NCBI RefSeq assembly: GCF_020711255.1
Contig: NZ_JAJFAW010000027.1
Span: forward strand, 22,157 to 86,156
DNA from: Hymenobacter plasmatis
GTDB lineage: Bacteria; Bacteroidota; Bacteroidia; Cytophagales; Hymenobacteraceae
Length of the DNA: 64,000 nt
Direction: 5' to 3'
This document shows, in pieces, positions 41,289 to 50,604 of the stretch. Position 1 is the first letter of the stretch; each line of letters starts with the position of its first letter. A model generated the notes under the pieces. It was not told the DNA's origin, ran no database searches, and was given only the letters and a program-made list of their open reading frames with translations. The position numbers and the translations under genes were made by a program.

Positions 41289-44228
41289 ATGGACGCATAC
41301 TCGTATATCGCCAACGCCGACGCGGCGGCCATTGAAATCTTATACCAAGCCTACCAGCAGAACCCGGAGTCGGTGGACTTCGGCTGGCGCAAGTTTTTTG
41401 AAGGCTTCGACTTCTCGCAGCAGTTCCCGGAAGGGGCGCCGCTGGTGCCCGGGGCTAATGGCGCCGGCACCGCGACTGCTTCCGGAAATGGCGCCGCTGG
41501 CGCTGTCAAACCTTCGGTGGCCCCCGGCCCCCGGCCGCAGCCCGACGACTACGGCGTGCTCAACACCGACGCTTCCACCAACAACGCCCCCGCGTTTGCG
41601 AACGGCGAAACGGCCGGCGACAAGGAAACGGCGGTGCGCAACCTCATCCACGCCTACCGCAGCCGCGGCCACCTGCGCGCCAAAACCAACCCGGTGCGCG
41701 AGCGCAAGGACCGCAAAGCCCGCCTCGACCTCACCGACTTCGGCCTGAGCGAAGCCGACATGGATACGGTGTTCCGGAACGGCGAAGGCCTGGGCCTGGG
41801 CGCCCAAGCCACGCTGCGCGAGATTGTGGCGGCGCTGGAGAAAATCTACACCGGCCCCATCGGCTTCGAGTACATGTACATCCGCGACCCGCAGGTGCTG
41901 GACTGGTTCCGCGCCAAGGTGGAGCACGACTCGCTGGCCTTCAACCCCGGCGTGGAGTACAAGAAGCGCATTCTGAAGAAGCTCAACGAAGCTGTCGTAT
42001 TCGAGAACTTCCTGCACACCAAATTCCTGGGCCAAAAGCGTTTCTCGCTTGAAGGTGGCGAAACCACCATCCCGGCGCTCGACGCTATTATCGGCAAGGG
42101 CGCGGAGCTGGGCGTGAAGGAAGTGATGATTGGCATGGCCCACCGCGGCCGTCTGAACGTGCTGGCCAACATCATGGGCAAGACGTACGAGCAGATTTTC
42201 TCGGAGTTTGAAGGCACCGCCGTGCCCGACTTGACCATGGGCGACGGCGACGTGAAGTACCACATGGGCTACAGCTCGGAAGTGGAAGCCAGCGGCGGCC
42301 AGAAAGTCAACCTGAAGCTGGCGCCCAACCCCTCGCACCTCGAGGCCGTGAACCCCGTGGTGGAAGGCTTTGTGCGGGCCAAAATCGAGCACCAGTACGA
42401 AGGCGACTACCACCAGATTCTGCCCATCCTCATTCACGGCGATGCGGCTCTGGCCGGCCAGGGCATTGGGTATGAGTTGACGCAAATGTCTCTGCTGGAA
42501 GGCTACAAGACGGGCGGCACCATTCACTTCGTGATTAACAACCAAGTGGGTTTTACCACCGACTTTGAGGACGCCCGTTCGTCGATTTATTCGACGGACC
42601 TGGCCAAAATCATCGATGCGCCGGTGGTGCACGTGAACGGCGACAACCCCGAAGCCGTGGTGTTTGCTGTGCAGCTGGCCACCGAGTACCGCCAGCAGTT
42701 CCACGCCGACATCTTCATCGACATGGTGTGCTACCGCCGCCACGGCCACAACGAGTCGGACGAGCCCAAGTTCACGCAGCCCACGCTCTACAACATCATC
42801 TCGAAGCACCAGAACCCGCGCGAGGTGTACAACGCCACGCTGGTGCAGCGCGGCGACGTGGACGCCGAACTGGCCAACCAGATGGACAAGGAGTTCCGCG
42901 ACACCCTGCAGGCCCGCCTGGACATGGTGAAGCAGCAGCCCCTGCCGTATAAGTACCAGGCACTGGAAAACGAGTGGCGCAGCCTGCGCCGCTCCACCCC
43001 CGAAGACTTCGACCAATCACCCGAAACCGGCATCAGCGAAGACACGGTGCAGCGCGTGGCCAAGGCCCTGACCACGATTCCGGAAGGTTTCAAGCCCATC
43101 AAGCAGATTGATAACCTGCTGAAAGAGCGCCGTAAGATGTTTTACGACACCCGCGTGCTGAACTGGGCCGCCGGCGAGCTGCTGGCTTACGGCTCGCTAT
43201 TGGCCGAGAAGCACATTGTGCGCGTGAGCGGCCAGGACGTGCAGCGCGGTACGTTCTCGCACCGCCACGCCGTGTTGCACGACGCCGAGACCTCGGCCCC
43301 GTACAACTCGCTGAACTTCCTGGAAGGTGAGCACGAGCAGCTGAGCATCTTCAACTCCCTGCTGAGCGAGTACGCGGTGCTGGGCTTTGAATTCGGCTAC
43401 GCCATGGCCAACCCCACGGCCCTGGTGGTGTGGGAAGCCCAGTTCGGCGACTTCGCCAACGGCGCCCAGACCATGATTGACCAGTTTGTGGTAAGCTCCG
43501 AAAGCAAGTGGCAGCGCATGAACGGCGTGGTGATGCTCTTGCCCCACGGCTACGAAGGCCAGGGCCCGGAGCACTCCAACGCCCGCCCCGAACGCTTCCT
43601 GCAGCTGGCGGCCGAGTACAACATCGTGGTGGCCAACATGACCACGCCGGCCAACTTCTTCCACGCCCTGCGCCGGCAGCTCACCTGGAGCTTCCGCAAG
43701 CCGCTGGTGGTGATGTCGCCAAAGTCGATGCTGCGCCACCCGTTGTGCGTTTCGCCAGTTGAGGAATTCACCAGCGGCACCTTCCGCGAGGTGCTCGGCG
43801 ACACCTTTGCCGAAGCCAAGAAGGTGAAGCGTGTGCTGCTGTGCTCGGGCAAAGTGTACTTCGACCTGCTGGAGGAGCAACGAACTTCCAACCGCACCGA
43901 CGTGGCCATTGTGCGCCTCGAGCAGTTGCACCCCTTCCCCAAAAAGCAGCTCGCCGAAGAGCTGGCCAAGTACCCCAAGGCCAAGCTTTACTGGGTGCAG
44001 GAAGAGCCCGAAAACATGGGCTACTGGAACTACATGCTCCGCTACATGCGCCGCGAGTTGGAAGACGTTATTGCCCGCAAGCCATCGGCTTCGCCGGCCA
44101 CCGGCTACAACAAAATCCACGTGAAGGAGCAGAAGGAGCTGGTGGCCCGGGCCTTCGACAAGCCCAAAGAAGCCGTGGCCGACAATAACATTGAAGCCAC
44201 GGCGGAAATCGCCAAAAAGGCGGACTAG
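41289..44228 (+). CDS. sucA: 2-oxoglutarate dehydrogenase E1 component
   Basis: 979 aa, normal for OdhA/SucA with an extended N-terminus. Thiamine-diphosphate enzyme of the TCA cycle that decarboxylates 2-oxoglutarate and transfers succinyl to the E2 lipoyl arm. Signs: N-terminal SYIANADAAAIEILYQAYQQ and NPESVDFGWRKFFEGFD (E2-binding region), then AYRSRGHLRAKTNP, EGGETTIPALD, GMAHRGRLNVLAN, YHMGYSSE, HGDAALAGQGIGYE, TPP-binding region with NGDNPEA and CYRRHGHNESDEP, and C-terminal SGQDVQRGTFSHRHAVLHD and LPHGYEGQGPEHS. An Ala/Gly-rich linker lies at about 55-75. sucB follows after 88 bases. Confidence 0.98.
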   Translation: MDAYSYIANADAAAIEILYQAYQQNPESVDFGWRKFFEGFDFSQQFPEGAPLVPGANGAGTATASGNGAAGAVKPSVAPGPRPQPDDYGVLNTDASTNNAPAFANGETAGDKETAVRNLIHAYRSRGHLRAKTNPVRERKDRKARLDLTDFGLSEADMDTVFRNGEGLGLGAQATLREIVAALEKIYTGPIGFEYMYIRDPQVLDWFRAKVEHDSLAFNPGVEYKKRILKKLNEAVVFENFLHTKFLGQKRFSLEGGETTIPALDAIIGKGAELGVKEVMIGMAHRGRLNVLANIMGKTYEQIFSEFEGTAVPDLTMGDGDVKYHMGYSSEVEASGGQKVNLKLAPNPSHLEAVNPVVEGFVRAKIEHQYEGDYHQILPILIHGDAALAGQGIGYELTQMSLLEGYKTGGTIHFVINNQVGFTTDFEDARSSIYSTDLAKIIDAPVVHVNGDNPEAVVFAVQLATEYRQQFHADIFIDMVCYRRHGHNESDEPKFTQPTLYNIISKHQNPREVYNATLVQRGDVDAELANQMDKEFRDTLQARLDMVKQQPLPYKYQALENEWRSLRRSTPEDFDQSPETGISEDTVQRVAKALTTIPEGFKPIKQIDNLLKERRKMFYDTRVLNWAAGELLAYGSLLAEKHIVRVSGQDVQRGTFSHRHAVLHDAETSAPYNSLNFLEGEHEQLSIFNSLLSEYAVLGFEFGYAMANPTALVVWEAQFGDFANGAQTMIDQFVVSSESKWQRMNGVVMLLPHGYEGQGPEHSNARPERFLQLAAEYNIVVANMTTPANFFHALRRQLTWSFRKPLVVMSPKSMLRHPLCVSPVEEFTSGTFREVLGDTFAEAKKVKRVLLCSGKVYFDLLEEQRTSNRTDVAIVRLEQLHPFPKKQLAEELAKYPKAKLYWVQEEPENMGYWNYMLRYMRRELEDVIARKPSASPATGYNKIHVKEQKELVARAFDKPKEAVADNNIEATAEIAKKAD

Positions 44229-44316
44229 TTTCGCCAGCCACGCTGCTTCTTTACACCATTGATAGGCAGCGTTTGCATCAAACTCAGCAACTACACTTTC
44301 TCCGCCACCTTAGTTT

Positions 44317-45987
44317 ATGGCTCTCGAAATCAAAATTCCCGCCGTTGGCGAATCCATCACCGAAGTCACCATTGCAAAGTGGCTCAAGAAAGACGGCGAG
44401 GCCGTGAAGCGCGACGAAGTCATTGCCGAGCTGGAATCGGACAAGGCCACCTTTGAGCTGCCTGCCGAAGCCGACGGCGTGTTGACCATCCGCGTGGCCG
44501 AGGGCGAAACCATTGGCATCGGTACCATCATCGCCGACTTGAACGGCGCGGCTGGTAGCAGTGCTGCTCCTGCCGCGGCTGCACCGGCTCCGGCCGCAGC
44601 TGCCGCGCCTGCTGCTACGGCCGACCCCATCAACAAAGGCGAGCAGAACCCAGCAGCCAGTGACCAGGCCGGCTATGGCGGCAAGCCCGAGGGCGGTGCC
44701 GCAACGGCTTCGCCAGCAGCCCCGGCTGCGGGCGGTGGCGGCTCCATCGAGATGAAAATCCCCACCGTGGGCGAGTCCATCACGGAAGTAACGGTAGCCA
44801 AGTGGCTCAAGCCCGACGGTGCCCAGGTGAGCCGCGACGAAGTCATTGCCGAGCTGGAATCGGACAAGGCCACGTTTGAGCTGCCCGCCGAAGGCAGCGG
44901 CACCTTGCGCCACGCCGTGAAAGAAGGCGAAACTATTGCCATCGGCACCGTAATTGCCCGGATTGAAGGCGGTAGCGGCGCTGGTGCTGCGTCGGCTCCG
45001 GCCGCAGCCGCCCCGGCCGCTGCTCAAGCAGCTCCGGTTGCGGCGCTGGCTTCGGCACCCGCCGCTGGTGGCGCGGCTACTTACGCTACGGGCGTGCCCT
45101 CGCCGGCCGCCGGTAAGATTTTGGGTGAAAAAGGCATTTCGGCCACCGACGTAGCCGGCACCGGCCGCGACGGTCGCATCACCAAAGAAGACGCGCAGAA
45201 TGCGCAGACCCGTCCGGCGGCTCCGGCCCCGCAAGCGGCTCCTGCTGCGGCACCGGCTGCCAGCAGCGCGCCCGCTGCCACCGGCAACCGCACCCAGCGC
45301 CGCGAGCGCATGAGTAACCTGCGCAAGACGGTGGCCCGCCGCTTGGTGACCGTGAAGAACGAGACGGCCATGCTCACCACCTTCAACGAGGTGAACATGC
45401 AGCCCATCATGGACCTGCGCACCAAGTTCAAGGACAAGTTCAAGGAGAAAAACGGCGTGGGCCTCGGCTTTATGTCCTTCTTTACCAAGGCCGTGTGCGT
45501 GGCCCTGAAGGAGTGGCCCTCGGTGAATGCCCAGATTGACGGCACTGACATCGTGTTCAACGATTTCTGTGATATCAGCATCGCGGTATCGGCTCCCAAA
45601 GGCTTGGTGGTGCCCGTGATTCGCAATGCGGAGCAGCTGTCGTTCGACGGCATCGAGAAGGAAGTGGTGCGTCTGGCCGTGCTGGCGCGCGACAACAAGC
45701 TCACCATCGAGCAGATGACCGGCGGCACGTTCACCATCACCAACGGTGGCGTGTTTGGCTCCATGATGAGCACCCCGATTATCAACGCCCCGCAATCGGC
45801 CATCCTGGGCATGCACAACATCGTGCAGCGCCCCATCGCCGAGAATGGCCAAGTGGTGATTCGCCCCATGATGTACCTGGCCCTGAGCTACGACCACCGC
45901 ATCATCGATGGTCGCGAGTCGGTGAGCTTCCTGGTGCGCGTGAAGGAACTGCTCGAAGACCCCACGCGCTTGCTATTGGGCGTGTAG
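44317..45987 (+). CDS. sucB: 2-oxoglutarate dehydrogenase E2, dihydrolipoyl succinyltransferase, with two lipoyl domains
   Basis: 556 aa, longer than the usual about 400 because the lipoyl domain is duplicated. Domain order: lipoyl 1 (1-76, lipoyl-lysine K43 in ELESDKATFEL), Ala-rich linker, lipoyl 2 (about 143-218, K184 in the same motif), Ala-rich linker, peripheral-subunit-binding domain (PSPAAGKILGEKGISATDVAG, about 265-295), Ala/Pro linker, catalytic core (about 330-556) with H527 and D531 in SYDHRIIDGRESV. It accepts succinyl from E1 and passes it to CoA. Likely cotranscribed with sucA; E3 is encoded at 54062-55468. The tail is strongly similar to known OdhB. Confidence 0.97.
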   Translation: MALEIKIPAVGESITEVTIAKWLKKDGEAVKRDEVIAELESDKATFELPAEADGVLTIRVAEGETIGIGTIIADLNGAAGSSAAPAAAAPAPAAAAAPAATADPINKGEQNPAASDQAGYGGKPEGGAATASPAAPAAGGGGSIEMKIPTVGESITEVTVAKWLKPDGAQVSRDEVIAELESDKATFELPAEGSGTLRHAVKEGETIAIGTVIARIEGGSGAGAASAPAAAAPAAAQAAPVAALASAPAAGGAATYATGVPSPAAGKILGEKGISATDVAGTGRDGRITKEDAQNAQTRPAAPAPQAAPAAAPAASSAPAATGNRTQRRERMSNLRKTVARRLVTVKNETAMLTTFNEVNMQPIMDLRTKFKDKFKEKNGVGLGFMSFFTKAVCVALKEWPSVNAQIDGTDIVFNDFCDISIAVSAPKGLVVPVIRNAEQLSFDGIEKEVVRLAVLARDNKLTIEQMTGGTFTITNGGVFGSMMSTPIINAPQSAILGMHNIVQRPIAENGQVVIRPMMYLALSYDHRIIDGRESVSFLVRVKELLEDPTRLLLGV

Positions 45988-46009
45988 TTTAGCTCAATTC
46001 ATACTAGAG

Positions 46010-46042
46010 AAGCGGCCGGCAGTTACTGTCGGCCGCTTTTTT
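46010..46042 (+). terminator. Terminator after sucAB
   Basis: Stem AAGCGGCCG / CGGCCGCTT with a 11-base loop region and T6, 22 bases after the sucB stop. Confidence 0.88.
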
Positions 46043-46102
46043 GTGCGCCGGGGTAGCCCAATTTCTTTCGTTGGCGTTTAAGAGCTCTCATTCTTTCCCG
46101 CT

Positions 46103-46630
46103 ATGAAATATTCGACCAAGCGCCCGCGTCCCGCGAAATTCTGGCCCGTAATGGGTTTTGCCACGCTGGCCGGGATGCGCAGCATGAGCGCCCCAGCCTT
46201 TCTGAGCCATTACCTCTCGCGGCAGCCCCACGCCGGCCTGGATGGTTCACCATTGCGCTTCATGCAAAAGCCTCTGACCGCCAAGGTGCTCAAGGCCATG
46301 GCGGCGGGCGAGATGGTGGCCGACAAGTTACCCGGCATGCCCGACCGGATTGCGCCGCCCGTGCTGCTGGGTCGGCTGCTCTCGGGCGCGTTGGTGGGGG
46401 CGGCCTGGTACAAAGCCCGCCACGGCAGCGCCTTAAGCGGCGGGCTGTTGGGCGGGCTAGGCGCCGTGGCTTCCACGTTCATCAGTTACGCCTTGCGCGT
46501 GGGCATCAGCAAGCAGGCCGATGTGCCGGTAGGGCTGGTGGGCGTGGGCGAAGATGCACTAGTGGTGGCAGGCGGTTCGGCATTGCTCAGCGGGCAGCAG
46601 CCACCACACGGCGAATGGCGACCCATGTAA
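46103..46630 (+). CDS. DUF4126-family membrane protein
   Basis: 175 aa. Starts GFATLAGMRSMSAPAFLSHYL, the hallmark N-terminus of DUF4126 small membrane proteins, then LLSGALVGAAWYKARHGS, GLLGGLGAVASTFISYALRVG and VGVGEDALVVAGGSALL. About four hydrophobic segments with short polar loops. No function is established for the family. It stands alone, flanked by the sucAB terminator and a palindromic repeat. Confidence 0.85.
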   Translation: MKYSTKRPRPAKFWPVMGFATLAGMRSMSAPAFLSHYLSRQPHAGLDGSPLRFMQKPLTAKVLKAMAAGEMVADKLPGMPDRIAPPVLLGRLLSGALVGAAWYKARHGSALSGGLLGGLGAVASTFISYALRVGISKQADVPVGLVGVGEDALVVAGGSALLSGQQPPHGEWRPM

Positions 46631-46639
46631 CGCTGATTG

Positions 46640-46739
46640 TAGCGCGGACTTTGTGGTCCGCGTCCCAGAACGATTACCGTCTTTACTGCGTGGAGACGCG
46701 GACTACAACCGTAGGTCGGCGAAGCCAAAGTCCGCGCTA
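46640..46739. repeat. Palindromic intergenic repeat, family 3
   Basis: 100 bp. Outer arms TAGCGCGGACTTTG (46640-46653) and CAAAGTCCGCGCTA (46726-46739) are perfect inverses. Inner GGTCCGCGTC and GACGCGGACT continue the theme. It sits between the convergent DUF4126 and globin genes and could stop transcription both ways. Confidence 0.87.
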
Positions 46740-46750
46740 CTACTGAGCTA

Positions 46751-47137
46751 CTACAGCAGCGACAGCGGGTTGGGCGTCATGCGGTGCTCAAACATGGCGC
46801 CGATGCTCTGGGCGCGGGCTTTGGCATCGGTGGCTTTGGGGCCAGCAAATAGCTCGTCGACGCTGGCATTGAACAGCGCCAGCCACTGCTGGAAGTGGGC
46901 CGAATTGATGGGCAGCGGGAAGTGCTTGGCAAAGGGCCGGCCTTTGTAGCGGCTGGTGCCCAGCAGCACGCTGCTCCAGAAGTCGTACATGGTAGGCAAA
47001 TGGGTAGCCCAATCTACCTGGGCCACGTCGTTGAACACGGGCCGCAGCAGCGCATCCTCGTTCACCCGGGCATAGAAGGTGTCCACCAGCTTCACGATGT
47101 CGGCTTCAGTGCTCAGGTCGGGGAGGAGGGTAGCCAT
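46751..47137 (-). CDS. Group III truncated hemoglobin
   Basis: 128 aa from the ATG at 47137. Small haem protein that binds oxygen or nitric oxide; group III members such as Campylobacter Ctb are linked to NO or oxygen handling. Signs: VDTFYARVNEDALLRPVF (helices A-B), MYDFWSSVLLG, YKGRPFAKHFPLP with H72 as the likely proximal haem ligand, HFQQWLALF, and H46 as distal residue; all spacing matches the family. Cytoplasmic, monomer-sized. It is the only recognisable haem protein here. Confidence 0.93.
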   Translation of the reverse strand: MATLLPDLSTEADIVKLVDTFYARVNEDALLRPVFNDVAQVDWATHLPTMYDFWSSVLLGTSRYKGRPFAKHFPLPINSAHFQQWLALFNASVDELFAGPKATDAKARAQSIGAMFEHRMTPNPLSLL

Positions 47138-47250
47138 GGTAGGAGGGCAGTGCCGGTTAAGTGGGTTCGTTTTGCCTCGTCTCAACTGAGCGGGCAGGCA
47201 GAATTAGATGAACAGCTCAGGCCGGAGGCCGGTGCCTGAAGCGGCAAAAA

Positions 47251-48213
47251 TCAAGCCTCTACGGCCACTTCGTGAGCTGCTACCGCAGCGTTGGGCTTGC
47301 GCCGCCCGCCCAGCACTACCAGCACCACGGCCAGTACGATGAGTGCTGCCCCGCCCAGCATTTGCGGGTTCAGCACTTCGCCGGCGAAAGCCCAGCCCAG
47401 CAGCACGGCCACCACGGGATTTACAAACGCATACGTGCCTGCCAGAGCTGGCTCAACTACGCGCAGCAGCCAGATATAAGCCGTGAAGGCCACAATGGAG
47501 CCAAACGTGACCAGGTAAGCGTACGCCATCCAGGACTTGGCCGTGACTTGGGCCAGCTCAAACCCGGACGCCTCGCCGCGCACCAGTCCCACCACGAGCA
47601 TGGCCGCGCCGCCGCACAGCATCTGCATGCCGCCCGAGAGGAAAGGGGAGGGGGCTGGCTGGTTTTTCTTGGAATACAGCGAGCCCACCGACCACAGCAG
47701 GGCCGCCAGCAGTACCGCCGTCACGCCGATGCCCGCGTGGCCCGGCCGCGGCACGCCCGCCGAGCTGGGGTGCGCGGCCAGCAAATACATGCCCAGCATG
47801 CCCGCCGCCAGCCCCACCGTGACCCAGCGCGTGGGCCGGGGCGTAACGCCGCTCAGCCAGCCCAACAATGCCAGAAACATGGGCACCGTGGCCACCAGCA
47901 GCGAAGTTGTGCCGCTGGGCAAATACAGCACGCCAATCGTGGTGCCGCCATTTCCAAACCCCAGCAGGCAAATGCCAATCACAAAGGCGTGGCCCCAGCC
48001 GCGCCGGCTCGGGCGCGGCTCGCCGCGCAGCCGCATGAAGGCGTAGAGCAGGCCCCCCGCCAGGCCGTAGCGCGTGCCGGCCATGAGCAGCGGCGGCATG
48101 CTGGCTACGGCAAATTTCATCACCAGGTAGGTAGAGCCCCAAATAAGATAAACCGCGGCAAAGGCCGTGAGCATCGCCACCCGCGACGGCGTGGCAGAAC
48201 TAGTATCAGACAT
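47251..48213 (-). CDS. EamA/DMT-family transporter
   Basis: 320 aa. Ten-helix drug/metabolite exporter built from two EamA repeats: AVYLIWGSTYLVMKFAVASMPP ... GMLGMYLLAA (about 15-150) and GVTAVLLAALLWSVGSLYSKK ... ALIVLAVVLVVLGG (about 165-310). The closest recalled relative is YedA. Typical members export amino acids or other metabolites; the substrate is unknown here. Gly/Ala-rich loops. Divergent from the porin/amt cluster across a 581-base gap, and followed on its own strand, 113 bases further, by the globin gene. Confidence 0.92.
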   Translation of the reverse strand: MSDTSSATPSRVAMLTAFAAVYLIWGSTYLVMKFAVASMPPLLMAGTRYGLAGGLLYAFMRLRGEPRPSRRGWGHAFVIGICLLGFGNGGTTIGVLYLPSGTTSLLVATVPMFLALLGWLSGVTPRPTRWVTVGLAAGMLGMYLLAAHPSSAGVPRPGHAGIGVTAVLLAALLWSVGSLYSKKNQPAPSPFLSGGMQMLCGGAAMLVVGLVRGEASGFELAQVTAKSWMAYAYLVTFGSIVAFTAYIWLLRVVEPALAGTYAFVNPVVAVLLGWAFAGEVLNPQMLGGAALIVLAVVLVVLGGRRKPNAAVAAHEVAVEA

Positions 48214-48794
48214 AAGAAAGCAAGGGGAGCCGAAGAAACAGGCTTCGGGCAGGCCGATTTTAATGGAATGTGGGCCTGGCGCCGCTTACCTGCAATGCAC
48301 GCTAAGTGCGCGATTGGCCACCCTACAACGGTCAGGCAAAGATAAAACAGCTTTCCCGGGGCTGACTGCTATTCGGCTGTGTGCGCCTGGTAGCTGCGCA
48401 TGGCGGCTTTGCTCATTTGCTCCCTGGGTGGTCTGGCTAACGCATGGAGGCAGGATTAGAGGCGATAAATAGCCGTCAGGCATGCGTAACTGGGCTGAAG
48501 TAGTCTAAAACTGCACCCGGTTGCGAAGTCAAATCGATTGTGGGAGTTATTGATGCCATGCTTGCTTATAAAAAACAAGTTTTAAGAAATATGCCTTAAA
48601 ATTTAAGGTTGTTTTTCAGATTATTGATTTATATTTGAAATGTTGACCCTTCAAAAAAGGGGGGTGTTTTGAAAATAAATGTTGTAGATGTTAAAATAGC
48701 CATTGAATAATAGGGGGTATCTGTTGGCTGATTATTTTGGGTTTTATGATACAAATACAAATCAAGTACTCACCTTTTCTAACGTTCTGCGAGC
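48214..48794. other. Gene-free regulatory interval upstream of the porin/amt cluster
   Basis: 581 bases. The left 300 bases are GC-rich, with only noise frames. The right part (about 48530-48780) is strongly AT-rich and holds the perfect palindrome CCTTAAAATTTAAGG (48594-48608), a plausible operator. No -24/-12 GGCAC-N5-TTGC site for sigma-54 was found. Confidence 0.6.
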
Positions 48795-50000
48795 ATGAAG
48801 CACATCCTACTCCTTTTACTGCTGACCTCCGCAAGTCTGCTGGCTCATGGCCAGGCCGACTCCACCGATACTGGCAAGCTGACCCTATCGGGCTACCTCG
48901 ATTCCTACTACCTCACGGCGCTCAACCGGCCCAAATCGGGTAACCTGCTGGGAGTGGACCAGCTGGCCGGCCGGGCCTTCGACCGCCTCACCGACCAGTT
49001 TGCCCTGGGCCTGGTGCAGCTCAAGTTGGGCTACAGCTCCCGCAAATCCGATGTGGTGGTGGACCTCACCTTTGGGCCCAATGCGGAGATGGGCAACTTC
49101 GGCAACACCACCGGCGCGTTTAACTCCTACCGGCCGCAGTCGCCCTACGGGGCGGCGCTGTACGGCACCTCGGCGGCCATCAAGCAGGCGTATTTCACGT
49201 ACCGGGCCACGCCCAAGCTCAGCTTCACGGTGGGGCAGTTCGGCACGCACATCGGCTACGAGGTAATCGACGCGCCGCTCAACTACCACTATTCGCTCTC
49301 GAACCTCTTCAACAACGGCCCCTTTTATCACGTCGGCCTGAAAGCGGTTTACGCCTTCAGCGACCGCACTTCGCTGATGGTGGGCGTGGTAAACAACTGG
49401 GACAACCTCACCGACGACAACAAGCAGAAGTCGCTCATTAGCCAGTTCACCTACAAGCCCCTGCCCACCTGGACGGTGTACCTGAACTGGATTGGCGGCC
49501 ACGGCGACGACACTTACCTCAACTCGCTGGTGTCGGCCGGCACGCTGGCGCCCGGCTTTGGCCACTACAACCGCCAGCTGTTCGACCTGACCACCAATTA
49601 TCAGGTCACGCCCAAGTTCTACCTCGGCCTGAACGCTGCCTACGGCCGCTACAATTTCGACACCGAATCGGACCAGGAAACCAATGCCGTCAACGACCAA
49701 TACGGCAGCACTTCGCCCGGCTGGGGCGGGGCCGCGCTCTACACTAACTATGCCTTCAGCGACGTGGTGGGCGTGGGCGTGCGCTACGAGTATTTCGAAG
49801 ACAAACACGCCGTGCGCTACCTGCAGGCCACCAACCGCTCCCTGACCGTGACGGCCCCCATCACGCTGGCCGCCGCCAAGCTGCTGGTGAAGCCGGAGCT
49901 GCGCTTCGACTCCTCGCCGAGCCACTACTACGAGAATGCGCTGGGGCAGGGCATTACCACCCAGACTACGCTGGGTGTGGCCTTTATCTACAAGTACTAG
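48795..50000 (+). CDS. Outer-membrane beta-barrel porin-like protein of the amt cluster
   Basis: 401 aa. Signal peptide ending LLAHGQA. The mature chain is a continuous run of amphipathic strands with aromatic girdles (LTLSGYLDSYYLTALN, GLVQLKLGYSSRKSDVVVDLTFG, SFTVGQFGTHIGYEV, LLVKPELRFDSS) and ends on an aromatic (FIYKY), as expected for insertion by BamA. It resembles the putative porin BBP2 / OmpL-like families that often precede amt genes in Bacteroidota. It probably lets ammonium or other small solutes cross the outer membrane. First gene of a three-gene run with short spacers. Confidence 0.85.
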   Translation: MKHILLLLLLTSASLLAHGQADSTDTGKLTLSGYLDSYYLTALNRPKSGNLLGVDQLAGRAFDRLTDQFALGLVQLKLGYSSRKSDVVVDLTFGPNAEMGNFGNTTGAFNSYRPQSPYGAALYGTSAAIKQAYFTYRATPKLSFTVGQFGTHIGYEVIDAPLNYHYSLSNLFNNGPFYHVGLKAVYAFSDRTSLMVGVVNNWDNLTDDNKQKSLISQFTYKPLPTWTVYLNWIGGHGDDTYLNSLVSAGTLAPGFGHYNRQLFDLTTNYQVTPKFYLGLNAAYGRYNFDTESDQETNAVNDQYGSTSPGWGGAALYTNYAFSDVVGVGVRYEYFEDKHAVRYLQATNRSLTVTAPITLAAAKLLVKPELRFDSSPSHYYENALGQGITTQTTLGVAFIYKY

Positions 50001-50013
50001 CCCCCTGCCGCCC

Positions 50014-50604
50014 ATGTCTCTCACGCATTCTCCTTATGCCGTGCCGTGGCTGCTGGGCCTGCTGGCCTGGCTGCTGCTGGCGGCCTCGGCGGCCGGGGCG
50101 CAGGCCTTGCCGCTCGACGAGCAGGGCCGGGTGGGCTTTGCCGAAGTAGTGCTGGCCGACTCGCTGCGGGCCGCCACGCTCTACGCCCACGCCAAAACCT
50201 GGCTGCGACGGCGCGGCTACGAGCTGGCCGAGGCCGACTCCGTGGCCGGCCGGCTGGTGGGCGCCCACGCCTTCGGGGTGTACGACCGCGGCTACATCAC
50301 CAAGCGGCTGCACGGGAAGGTGCACTACCGCCTCACGGTGGAGGTGAAGGACGGCCGCTACCGCTCGCAGTTCACCGATTTTTCTTTCGCTTACTACCGC
50401 GAAGACCGCACGGCCCGCCCCCTGCCCACCGGCCAGACCAAGCCCCTGGAAGACGCCACTGCCCCCGGCTGGCAAAAGCTGTGGGAAACGCACCGACACG
50501 ATGCGCTGCTCACCGTGACCAGCCTGGCCGACGAGCTGAAAACGGCCATGCTCAACGTGCCCAAGCCCAAAGCCCTTCCCGTTTCGCGGGCCGCCGACTG
50601 GTAG
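50014..50604 (+). CDS. Exported DUF4468-domain protein
   Basis: 196 aa from the ATG at 50014. Signal peptide (LLGLLAWLLLAASAAGAQA). DUF4468 signature: LDEQGRVGFAEVV, then AKTWLRRRGYELAE, VAGRLVGAHAFGV, GKVHYRLTVEVKDGRYRSQF TDFSF. This periplasmic, Bacteroidota-specific domain has a TBP-like fold and no known function. It lies between the porin and amt with 13- and 53-base gaps, so it is probably cotranscribed. The stop codon itself begins the intergenic word TAGCTCAAT. Confidence 0.85.
   Translation: MSLTHSPYAVPWLLGLLAWLLLAASAAGAQALPLDEQGRVGFAEVVLADSLRAATLYAHAKTWLRRRGYELAEADSVAGRLVGAHAFGVYDRGYITKRLHGKVHYRLTVEVKDGRYRSQFTDFSFAYYREDRTARPLPTGQTKPLEDATAPGWQKLWETHRHDALLTVTSLADELKTAMLNVPKPKALPVSRAADW

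Noticed and set aside
41340..43016. Minus-strand frame of 558 codons
   Set aside because: Antisense to sucA, no domain pattern.
48214..48794. Sigma-54 promoter before the porin/amt cluster
   Set aside because: No GGCAC-N5-TTGC element found on either strand of the gap.
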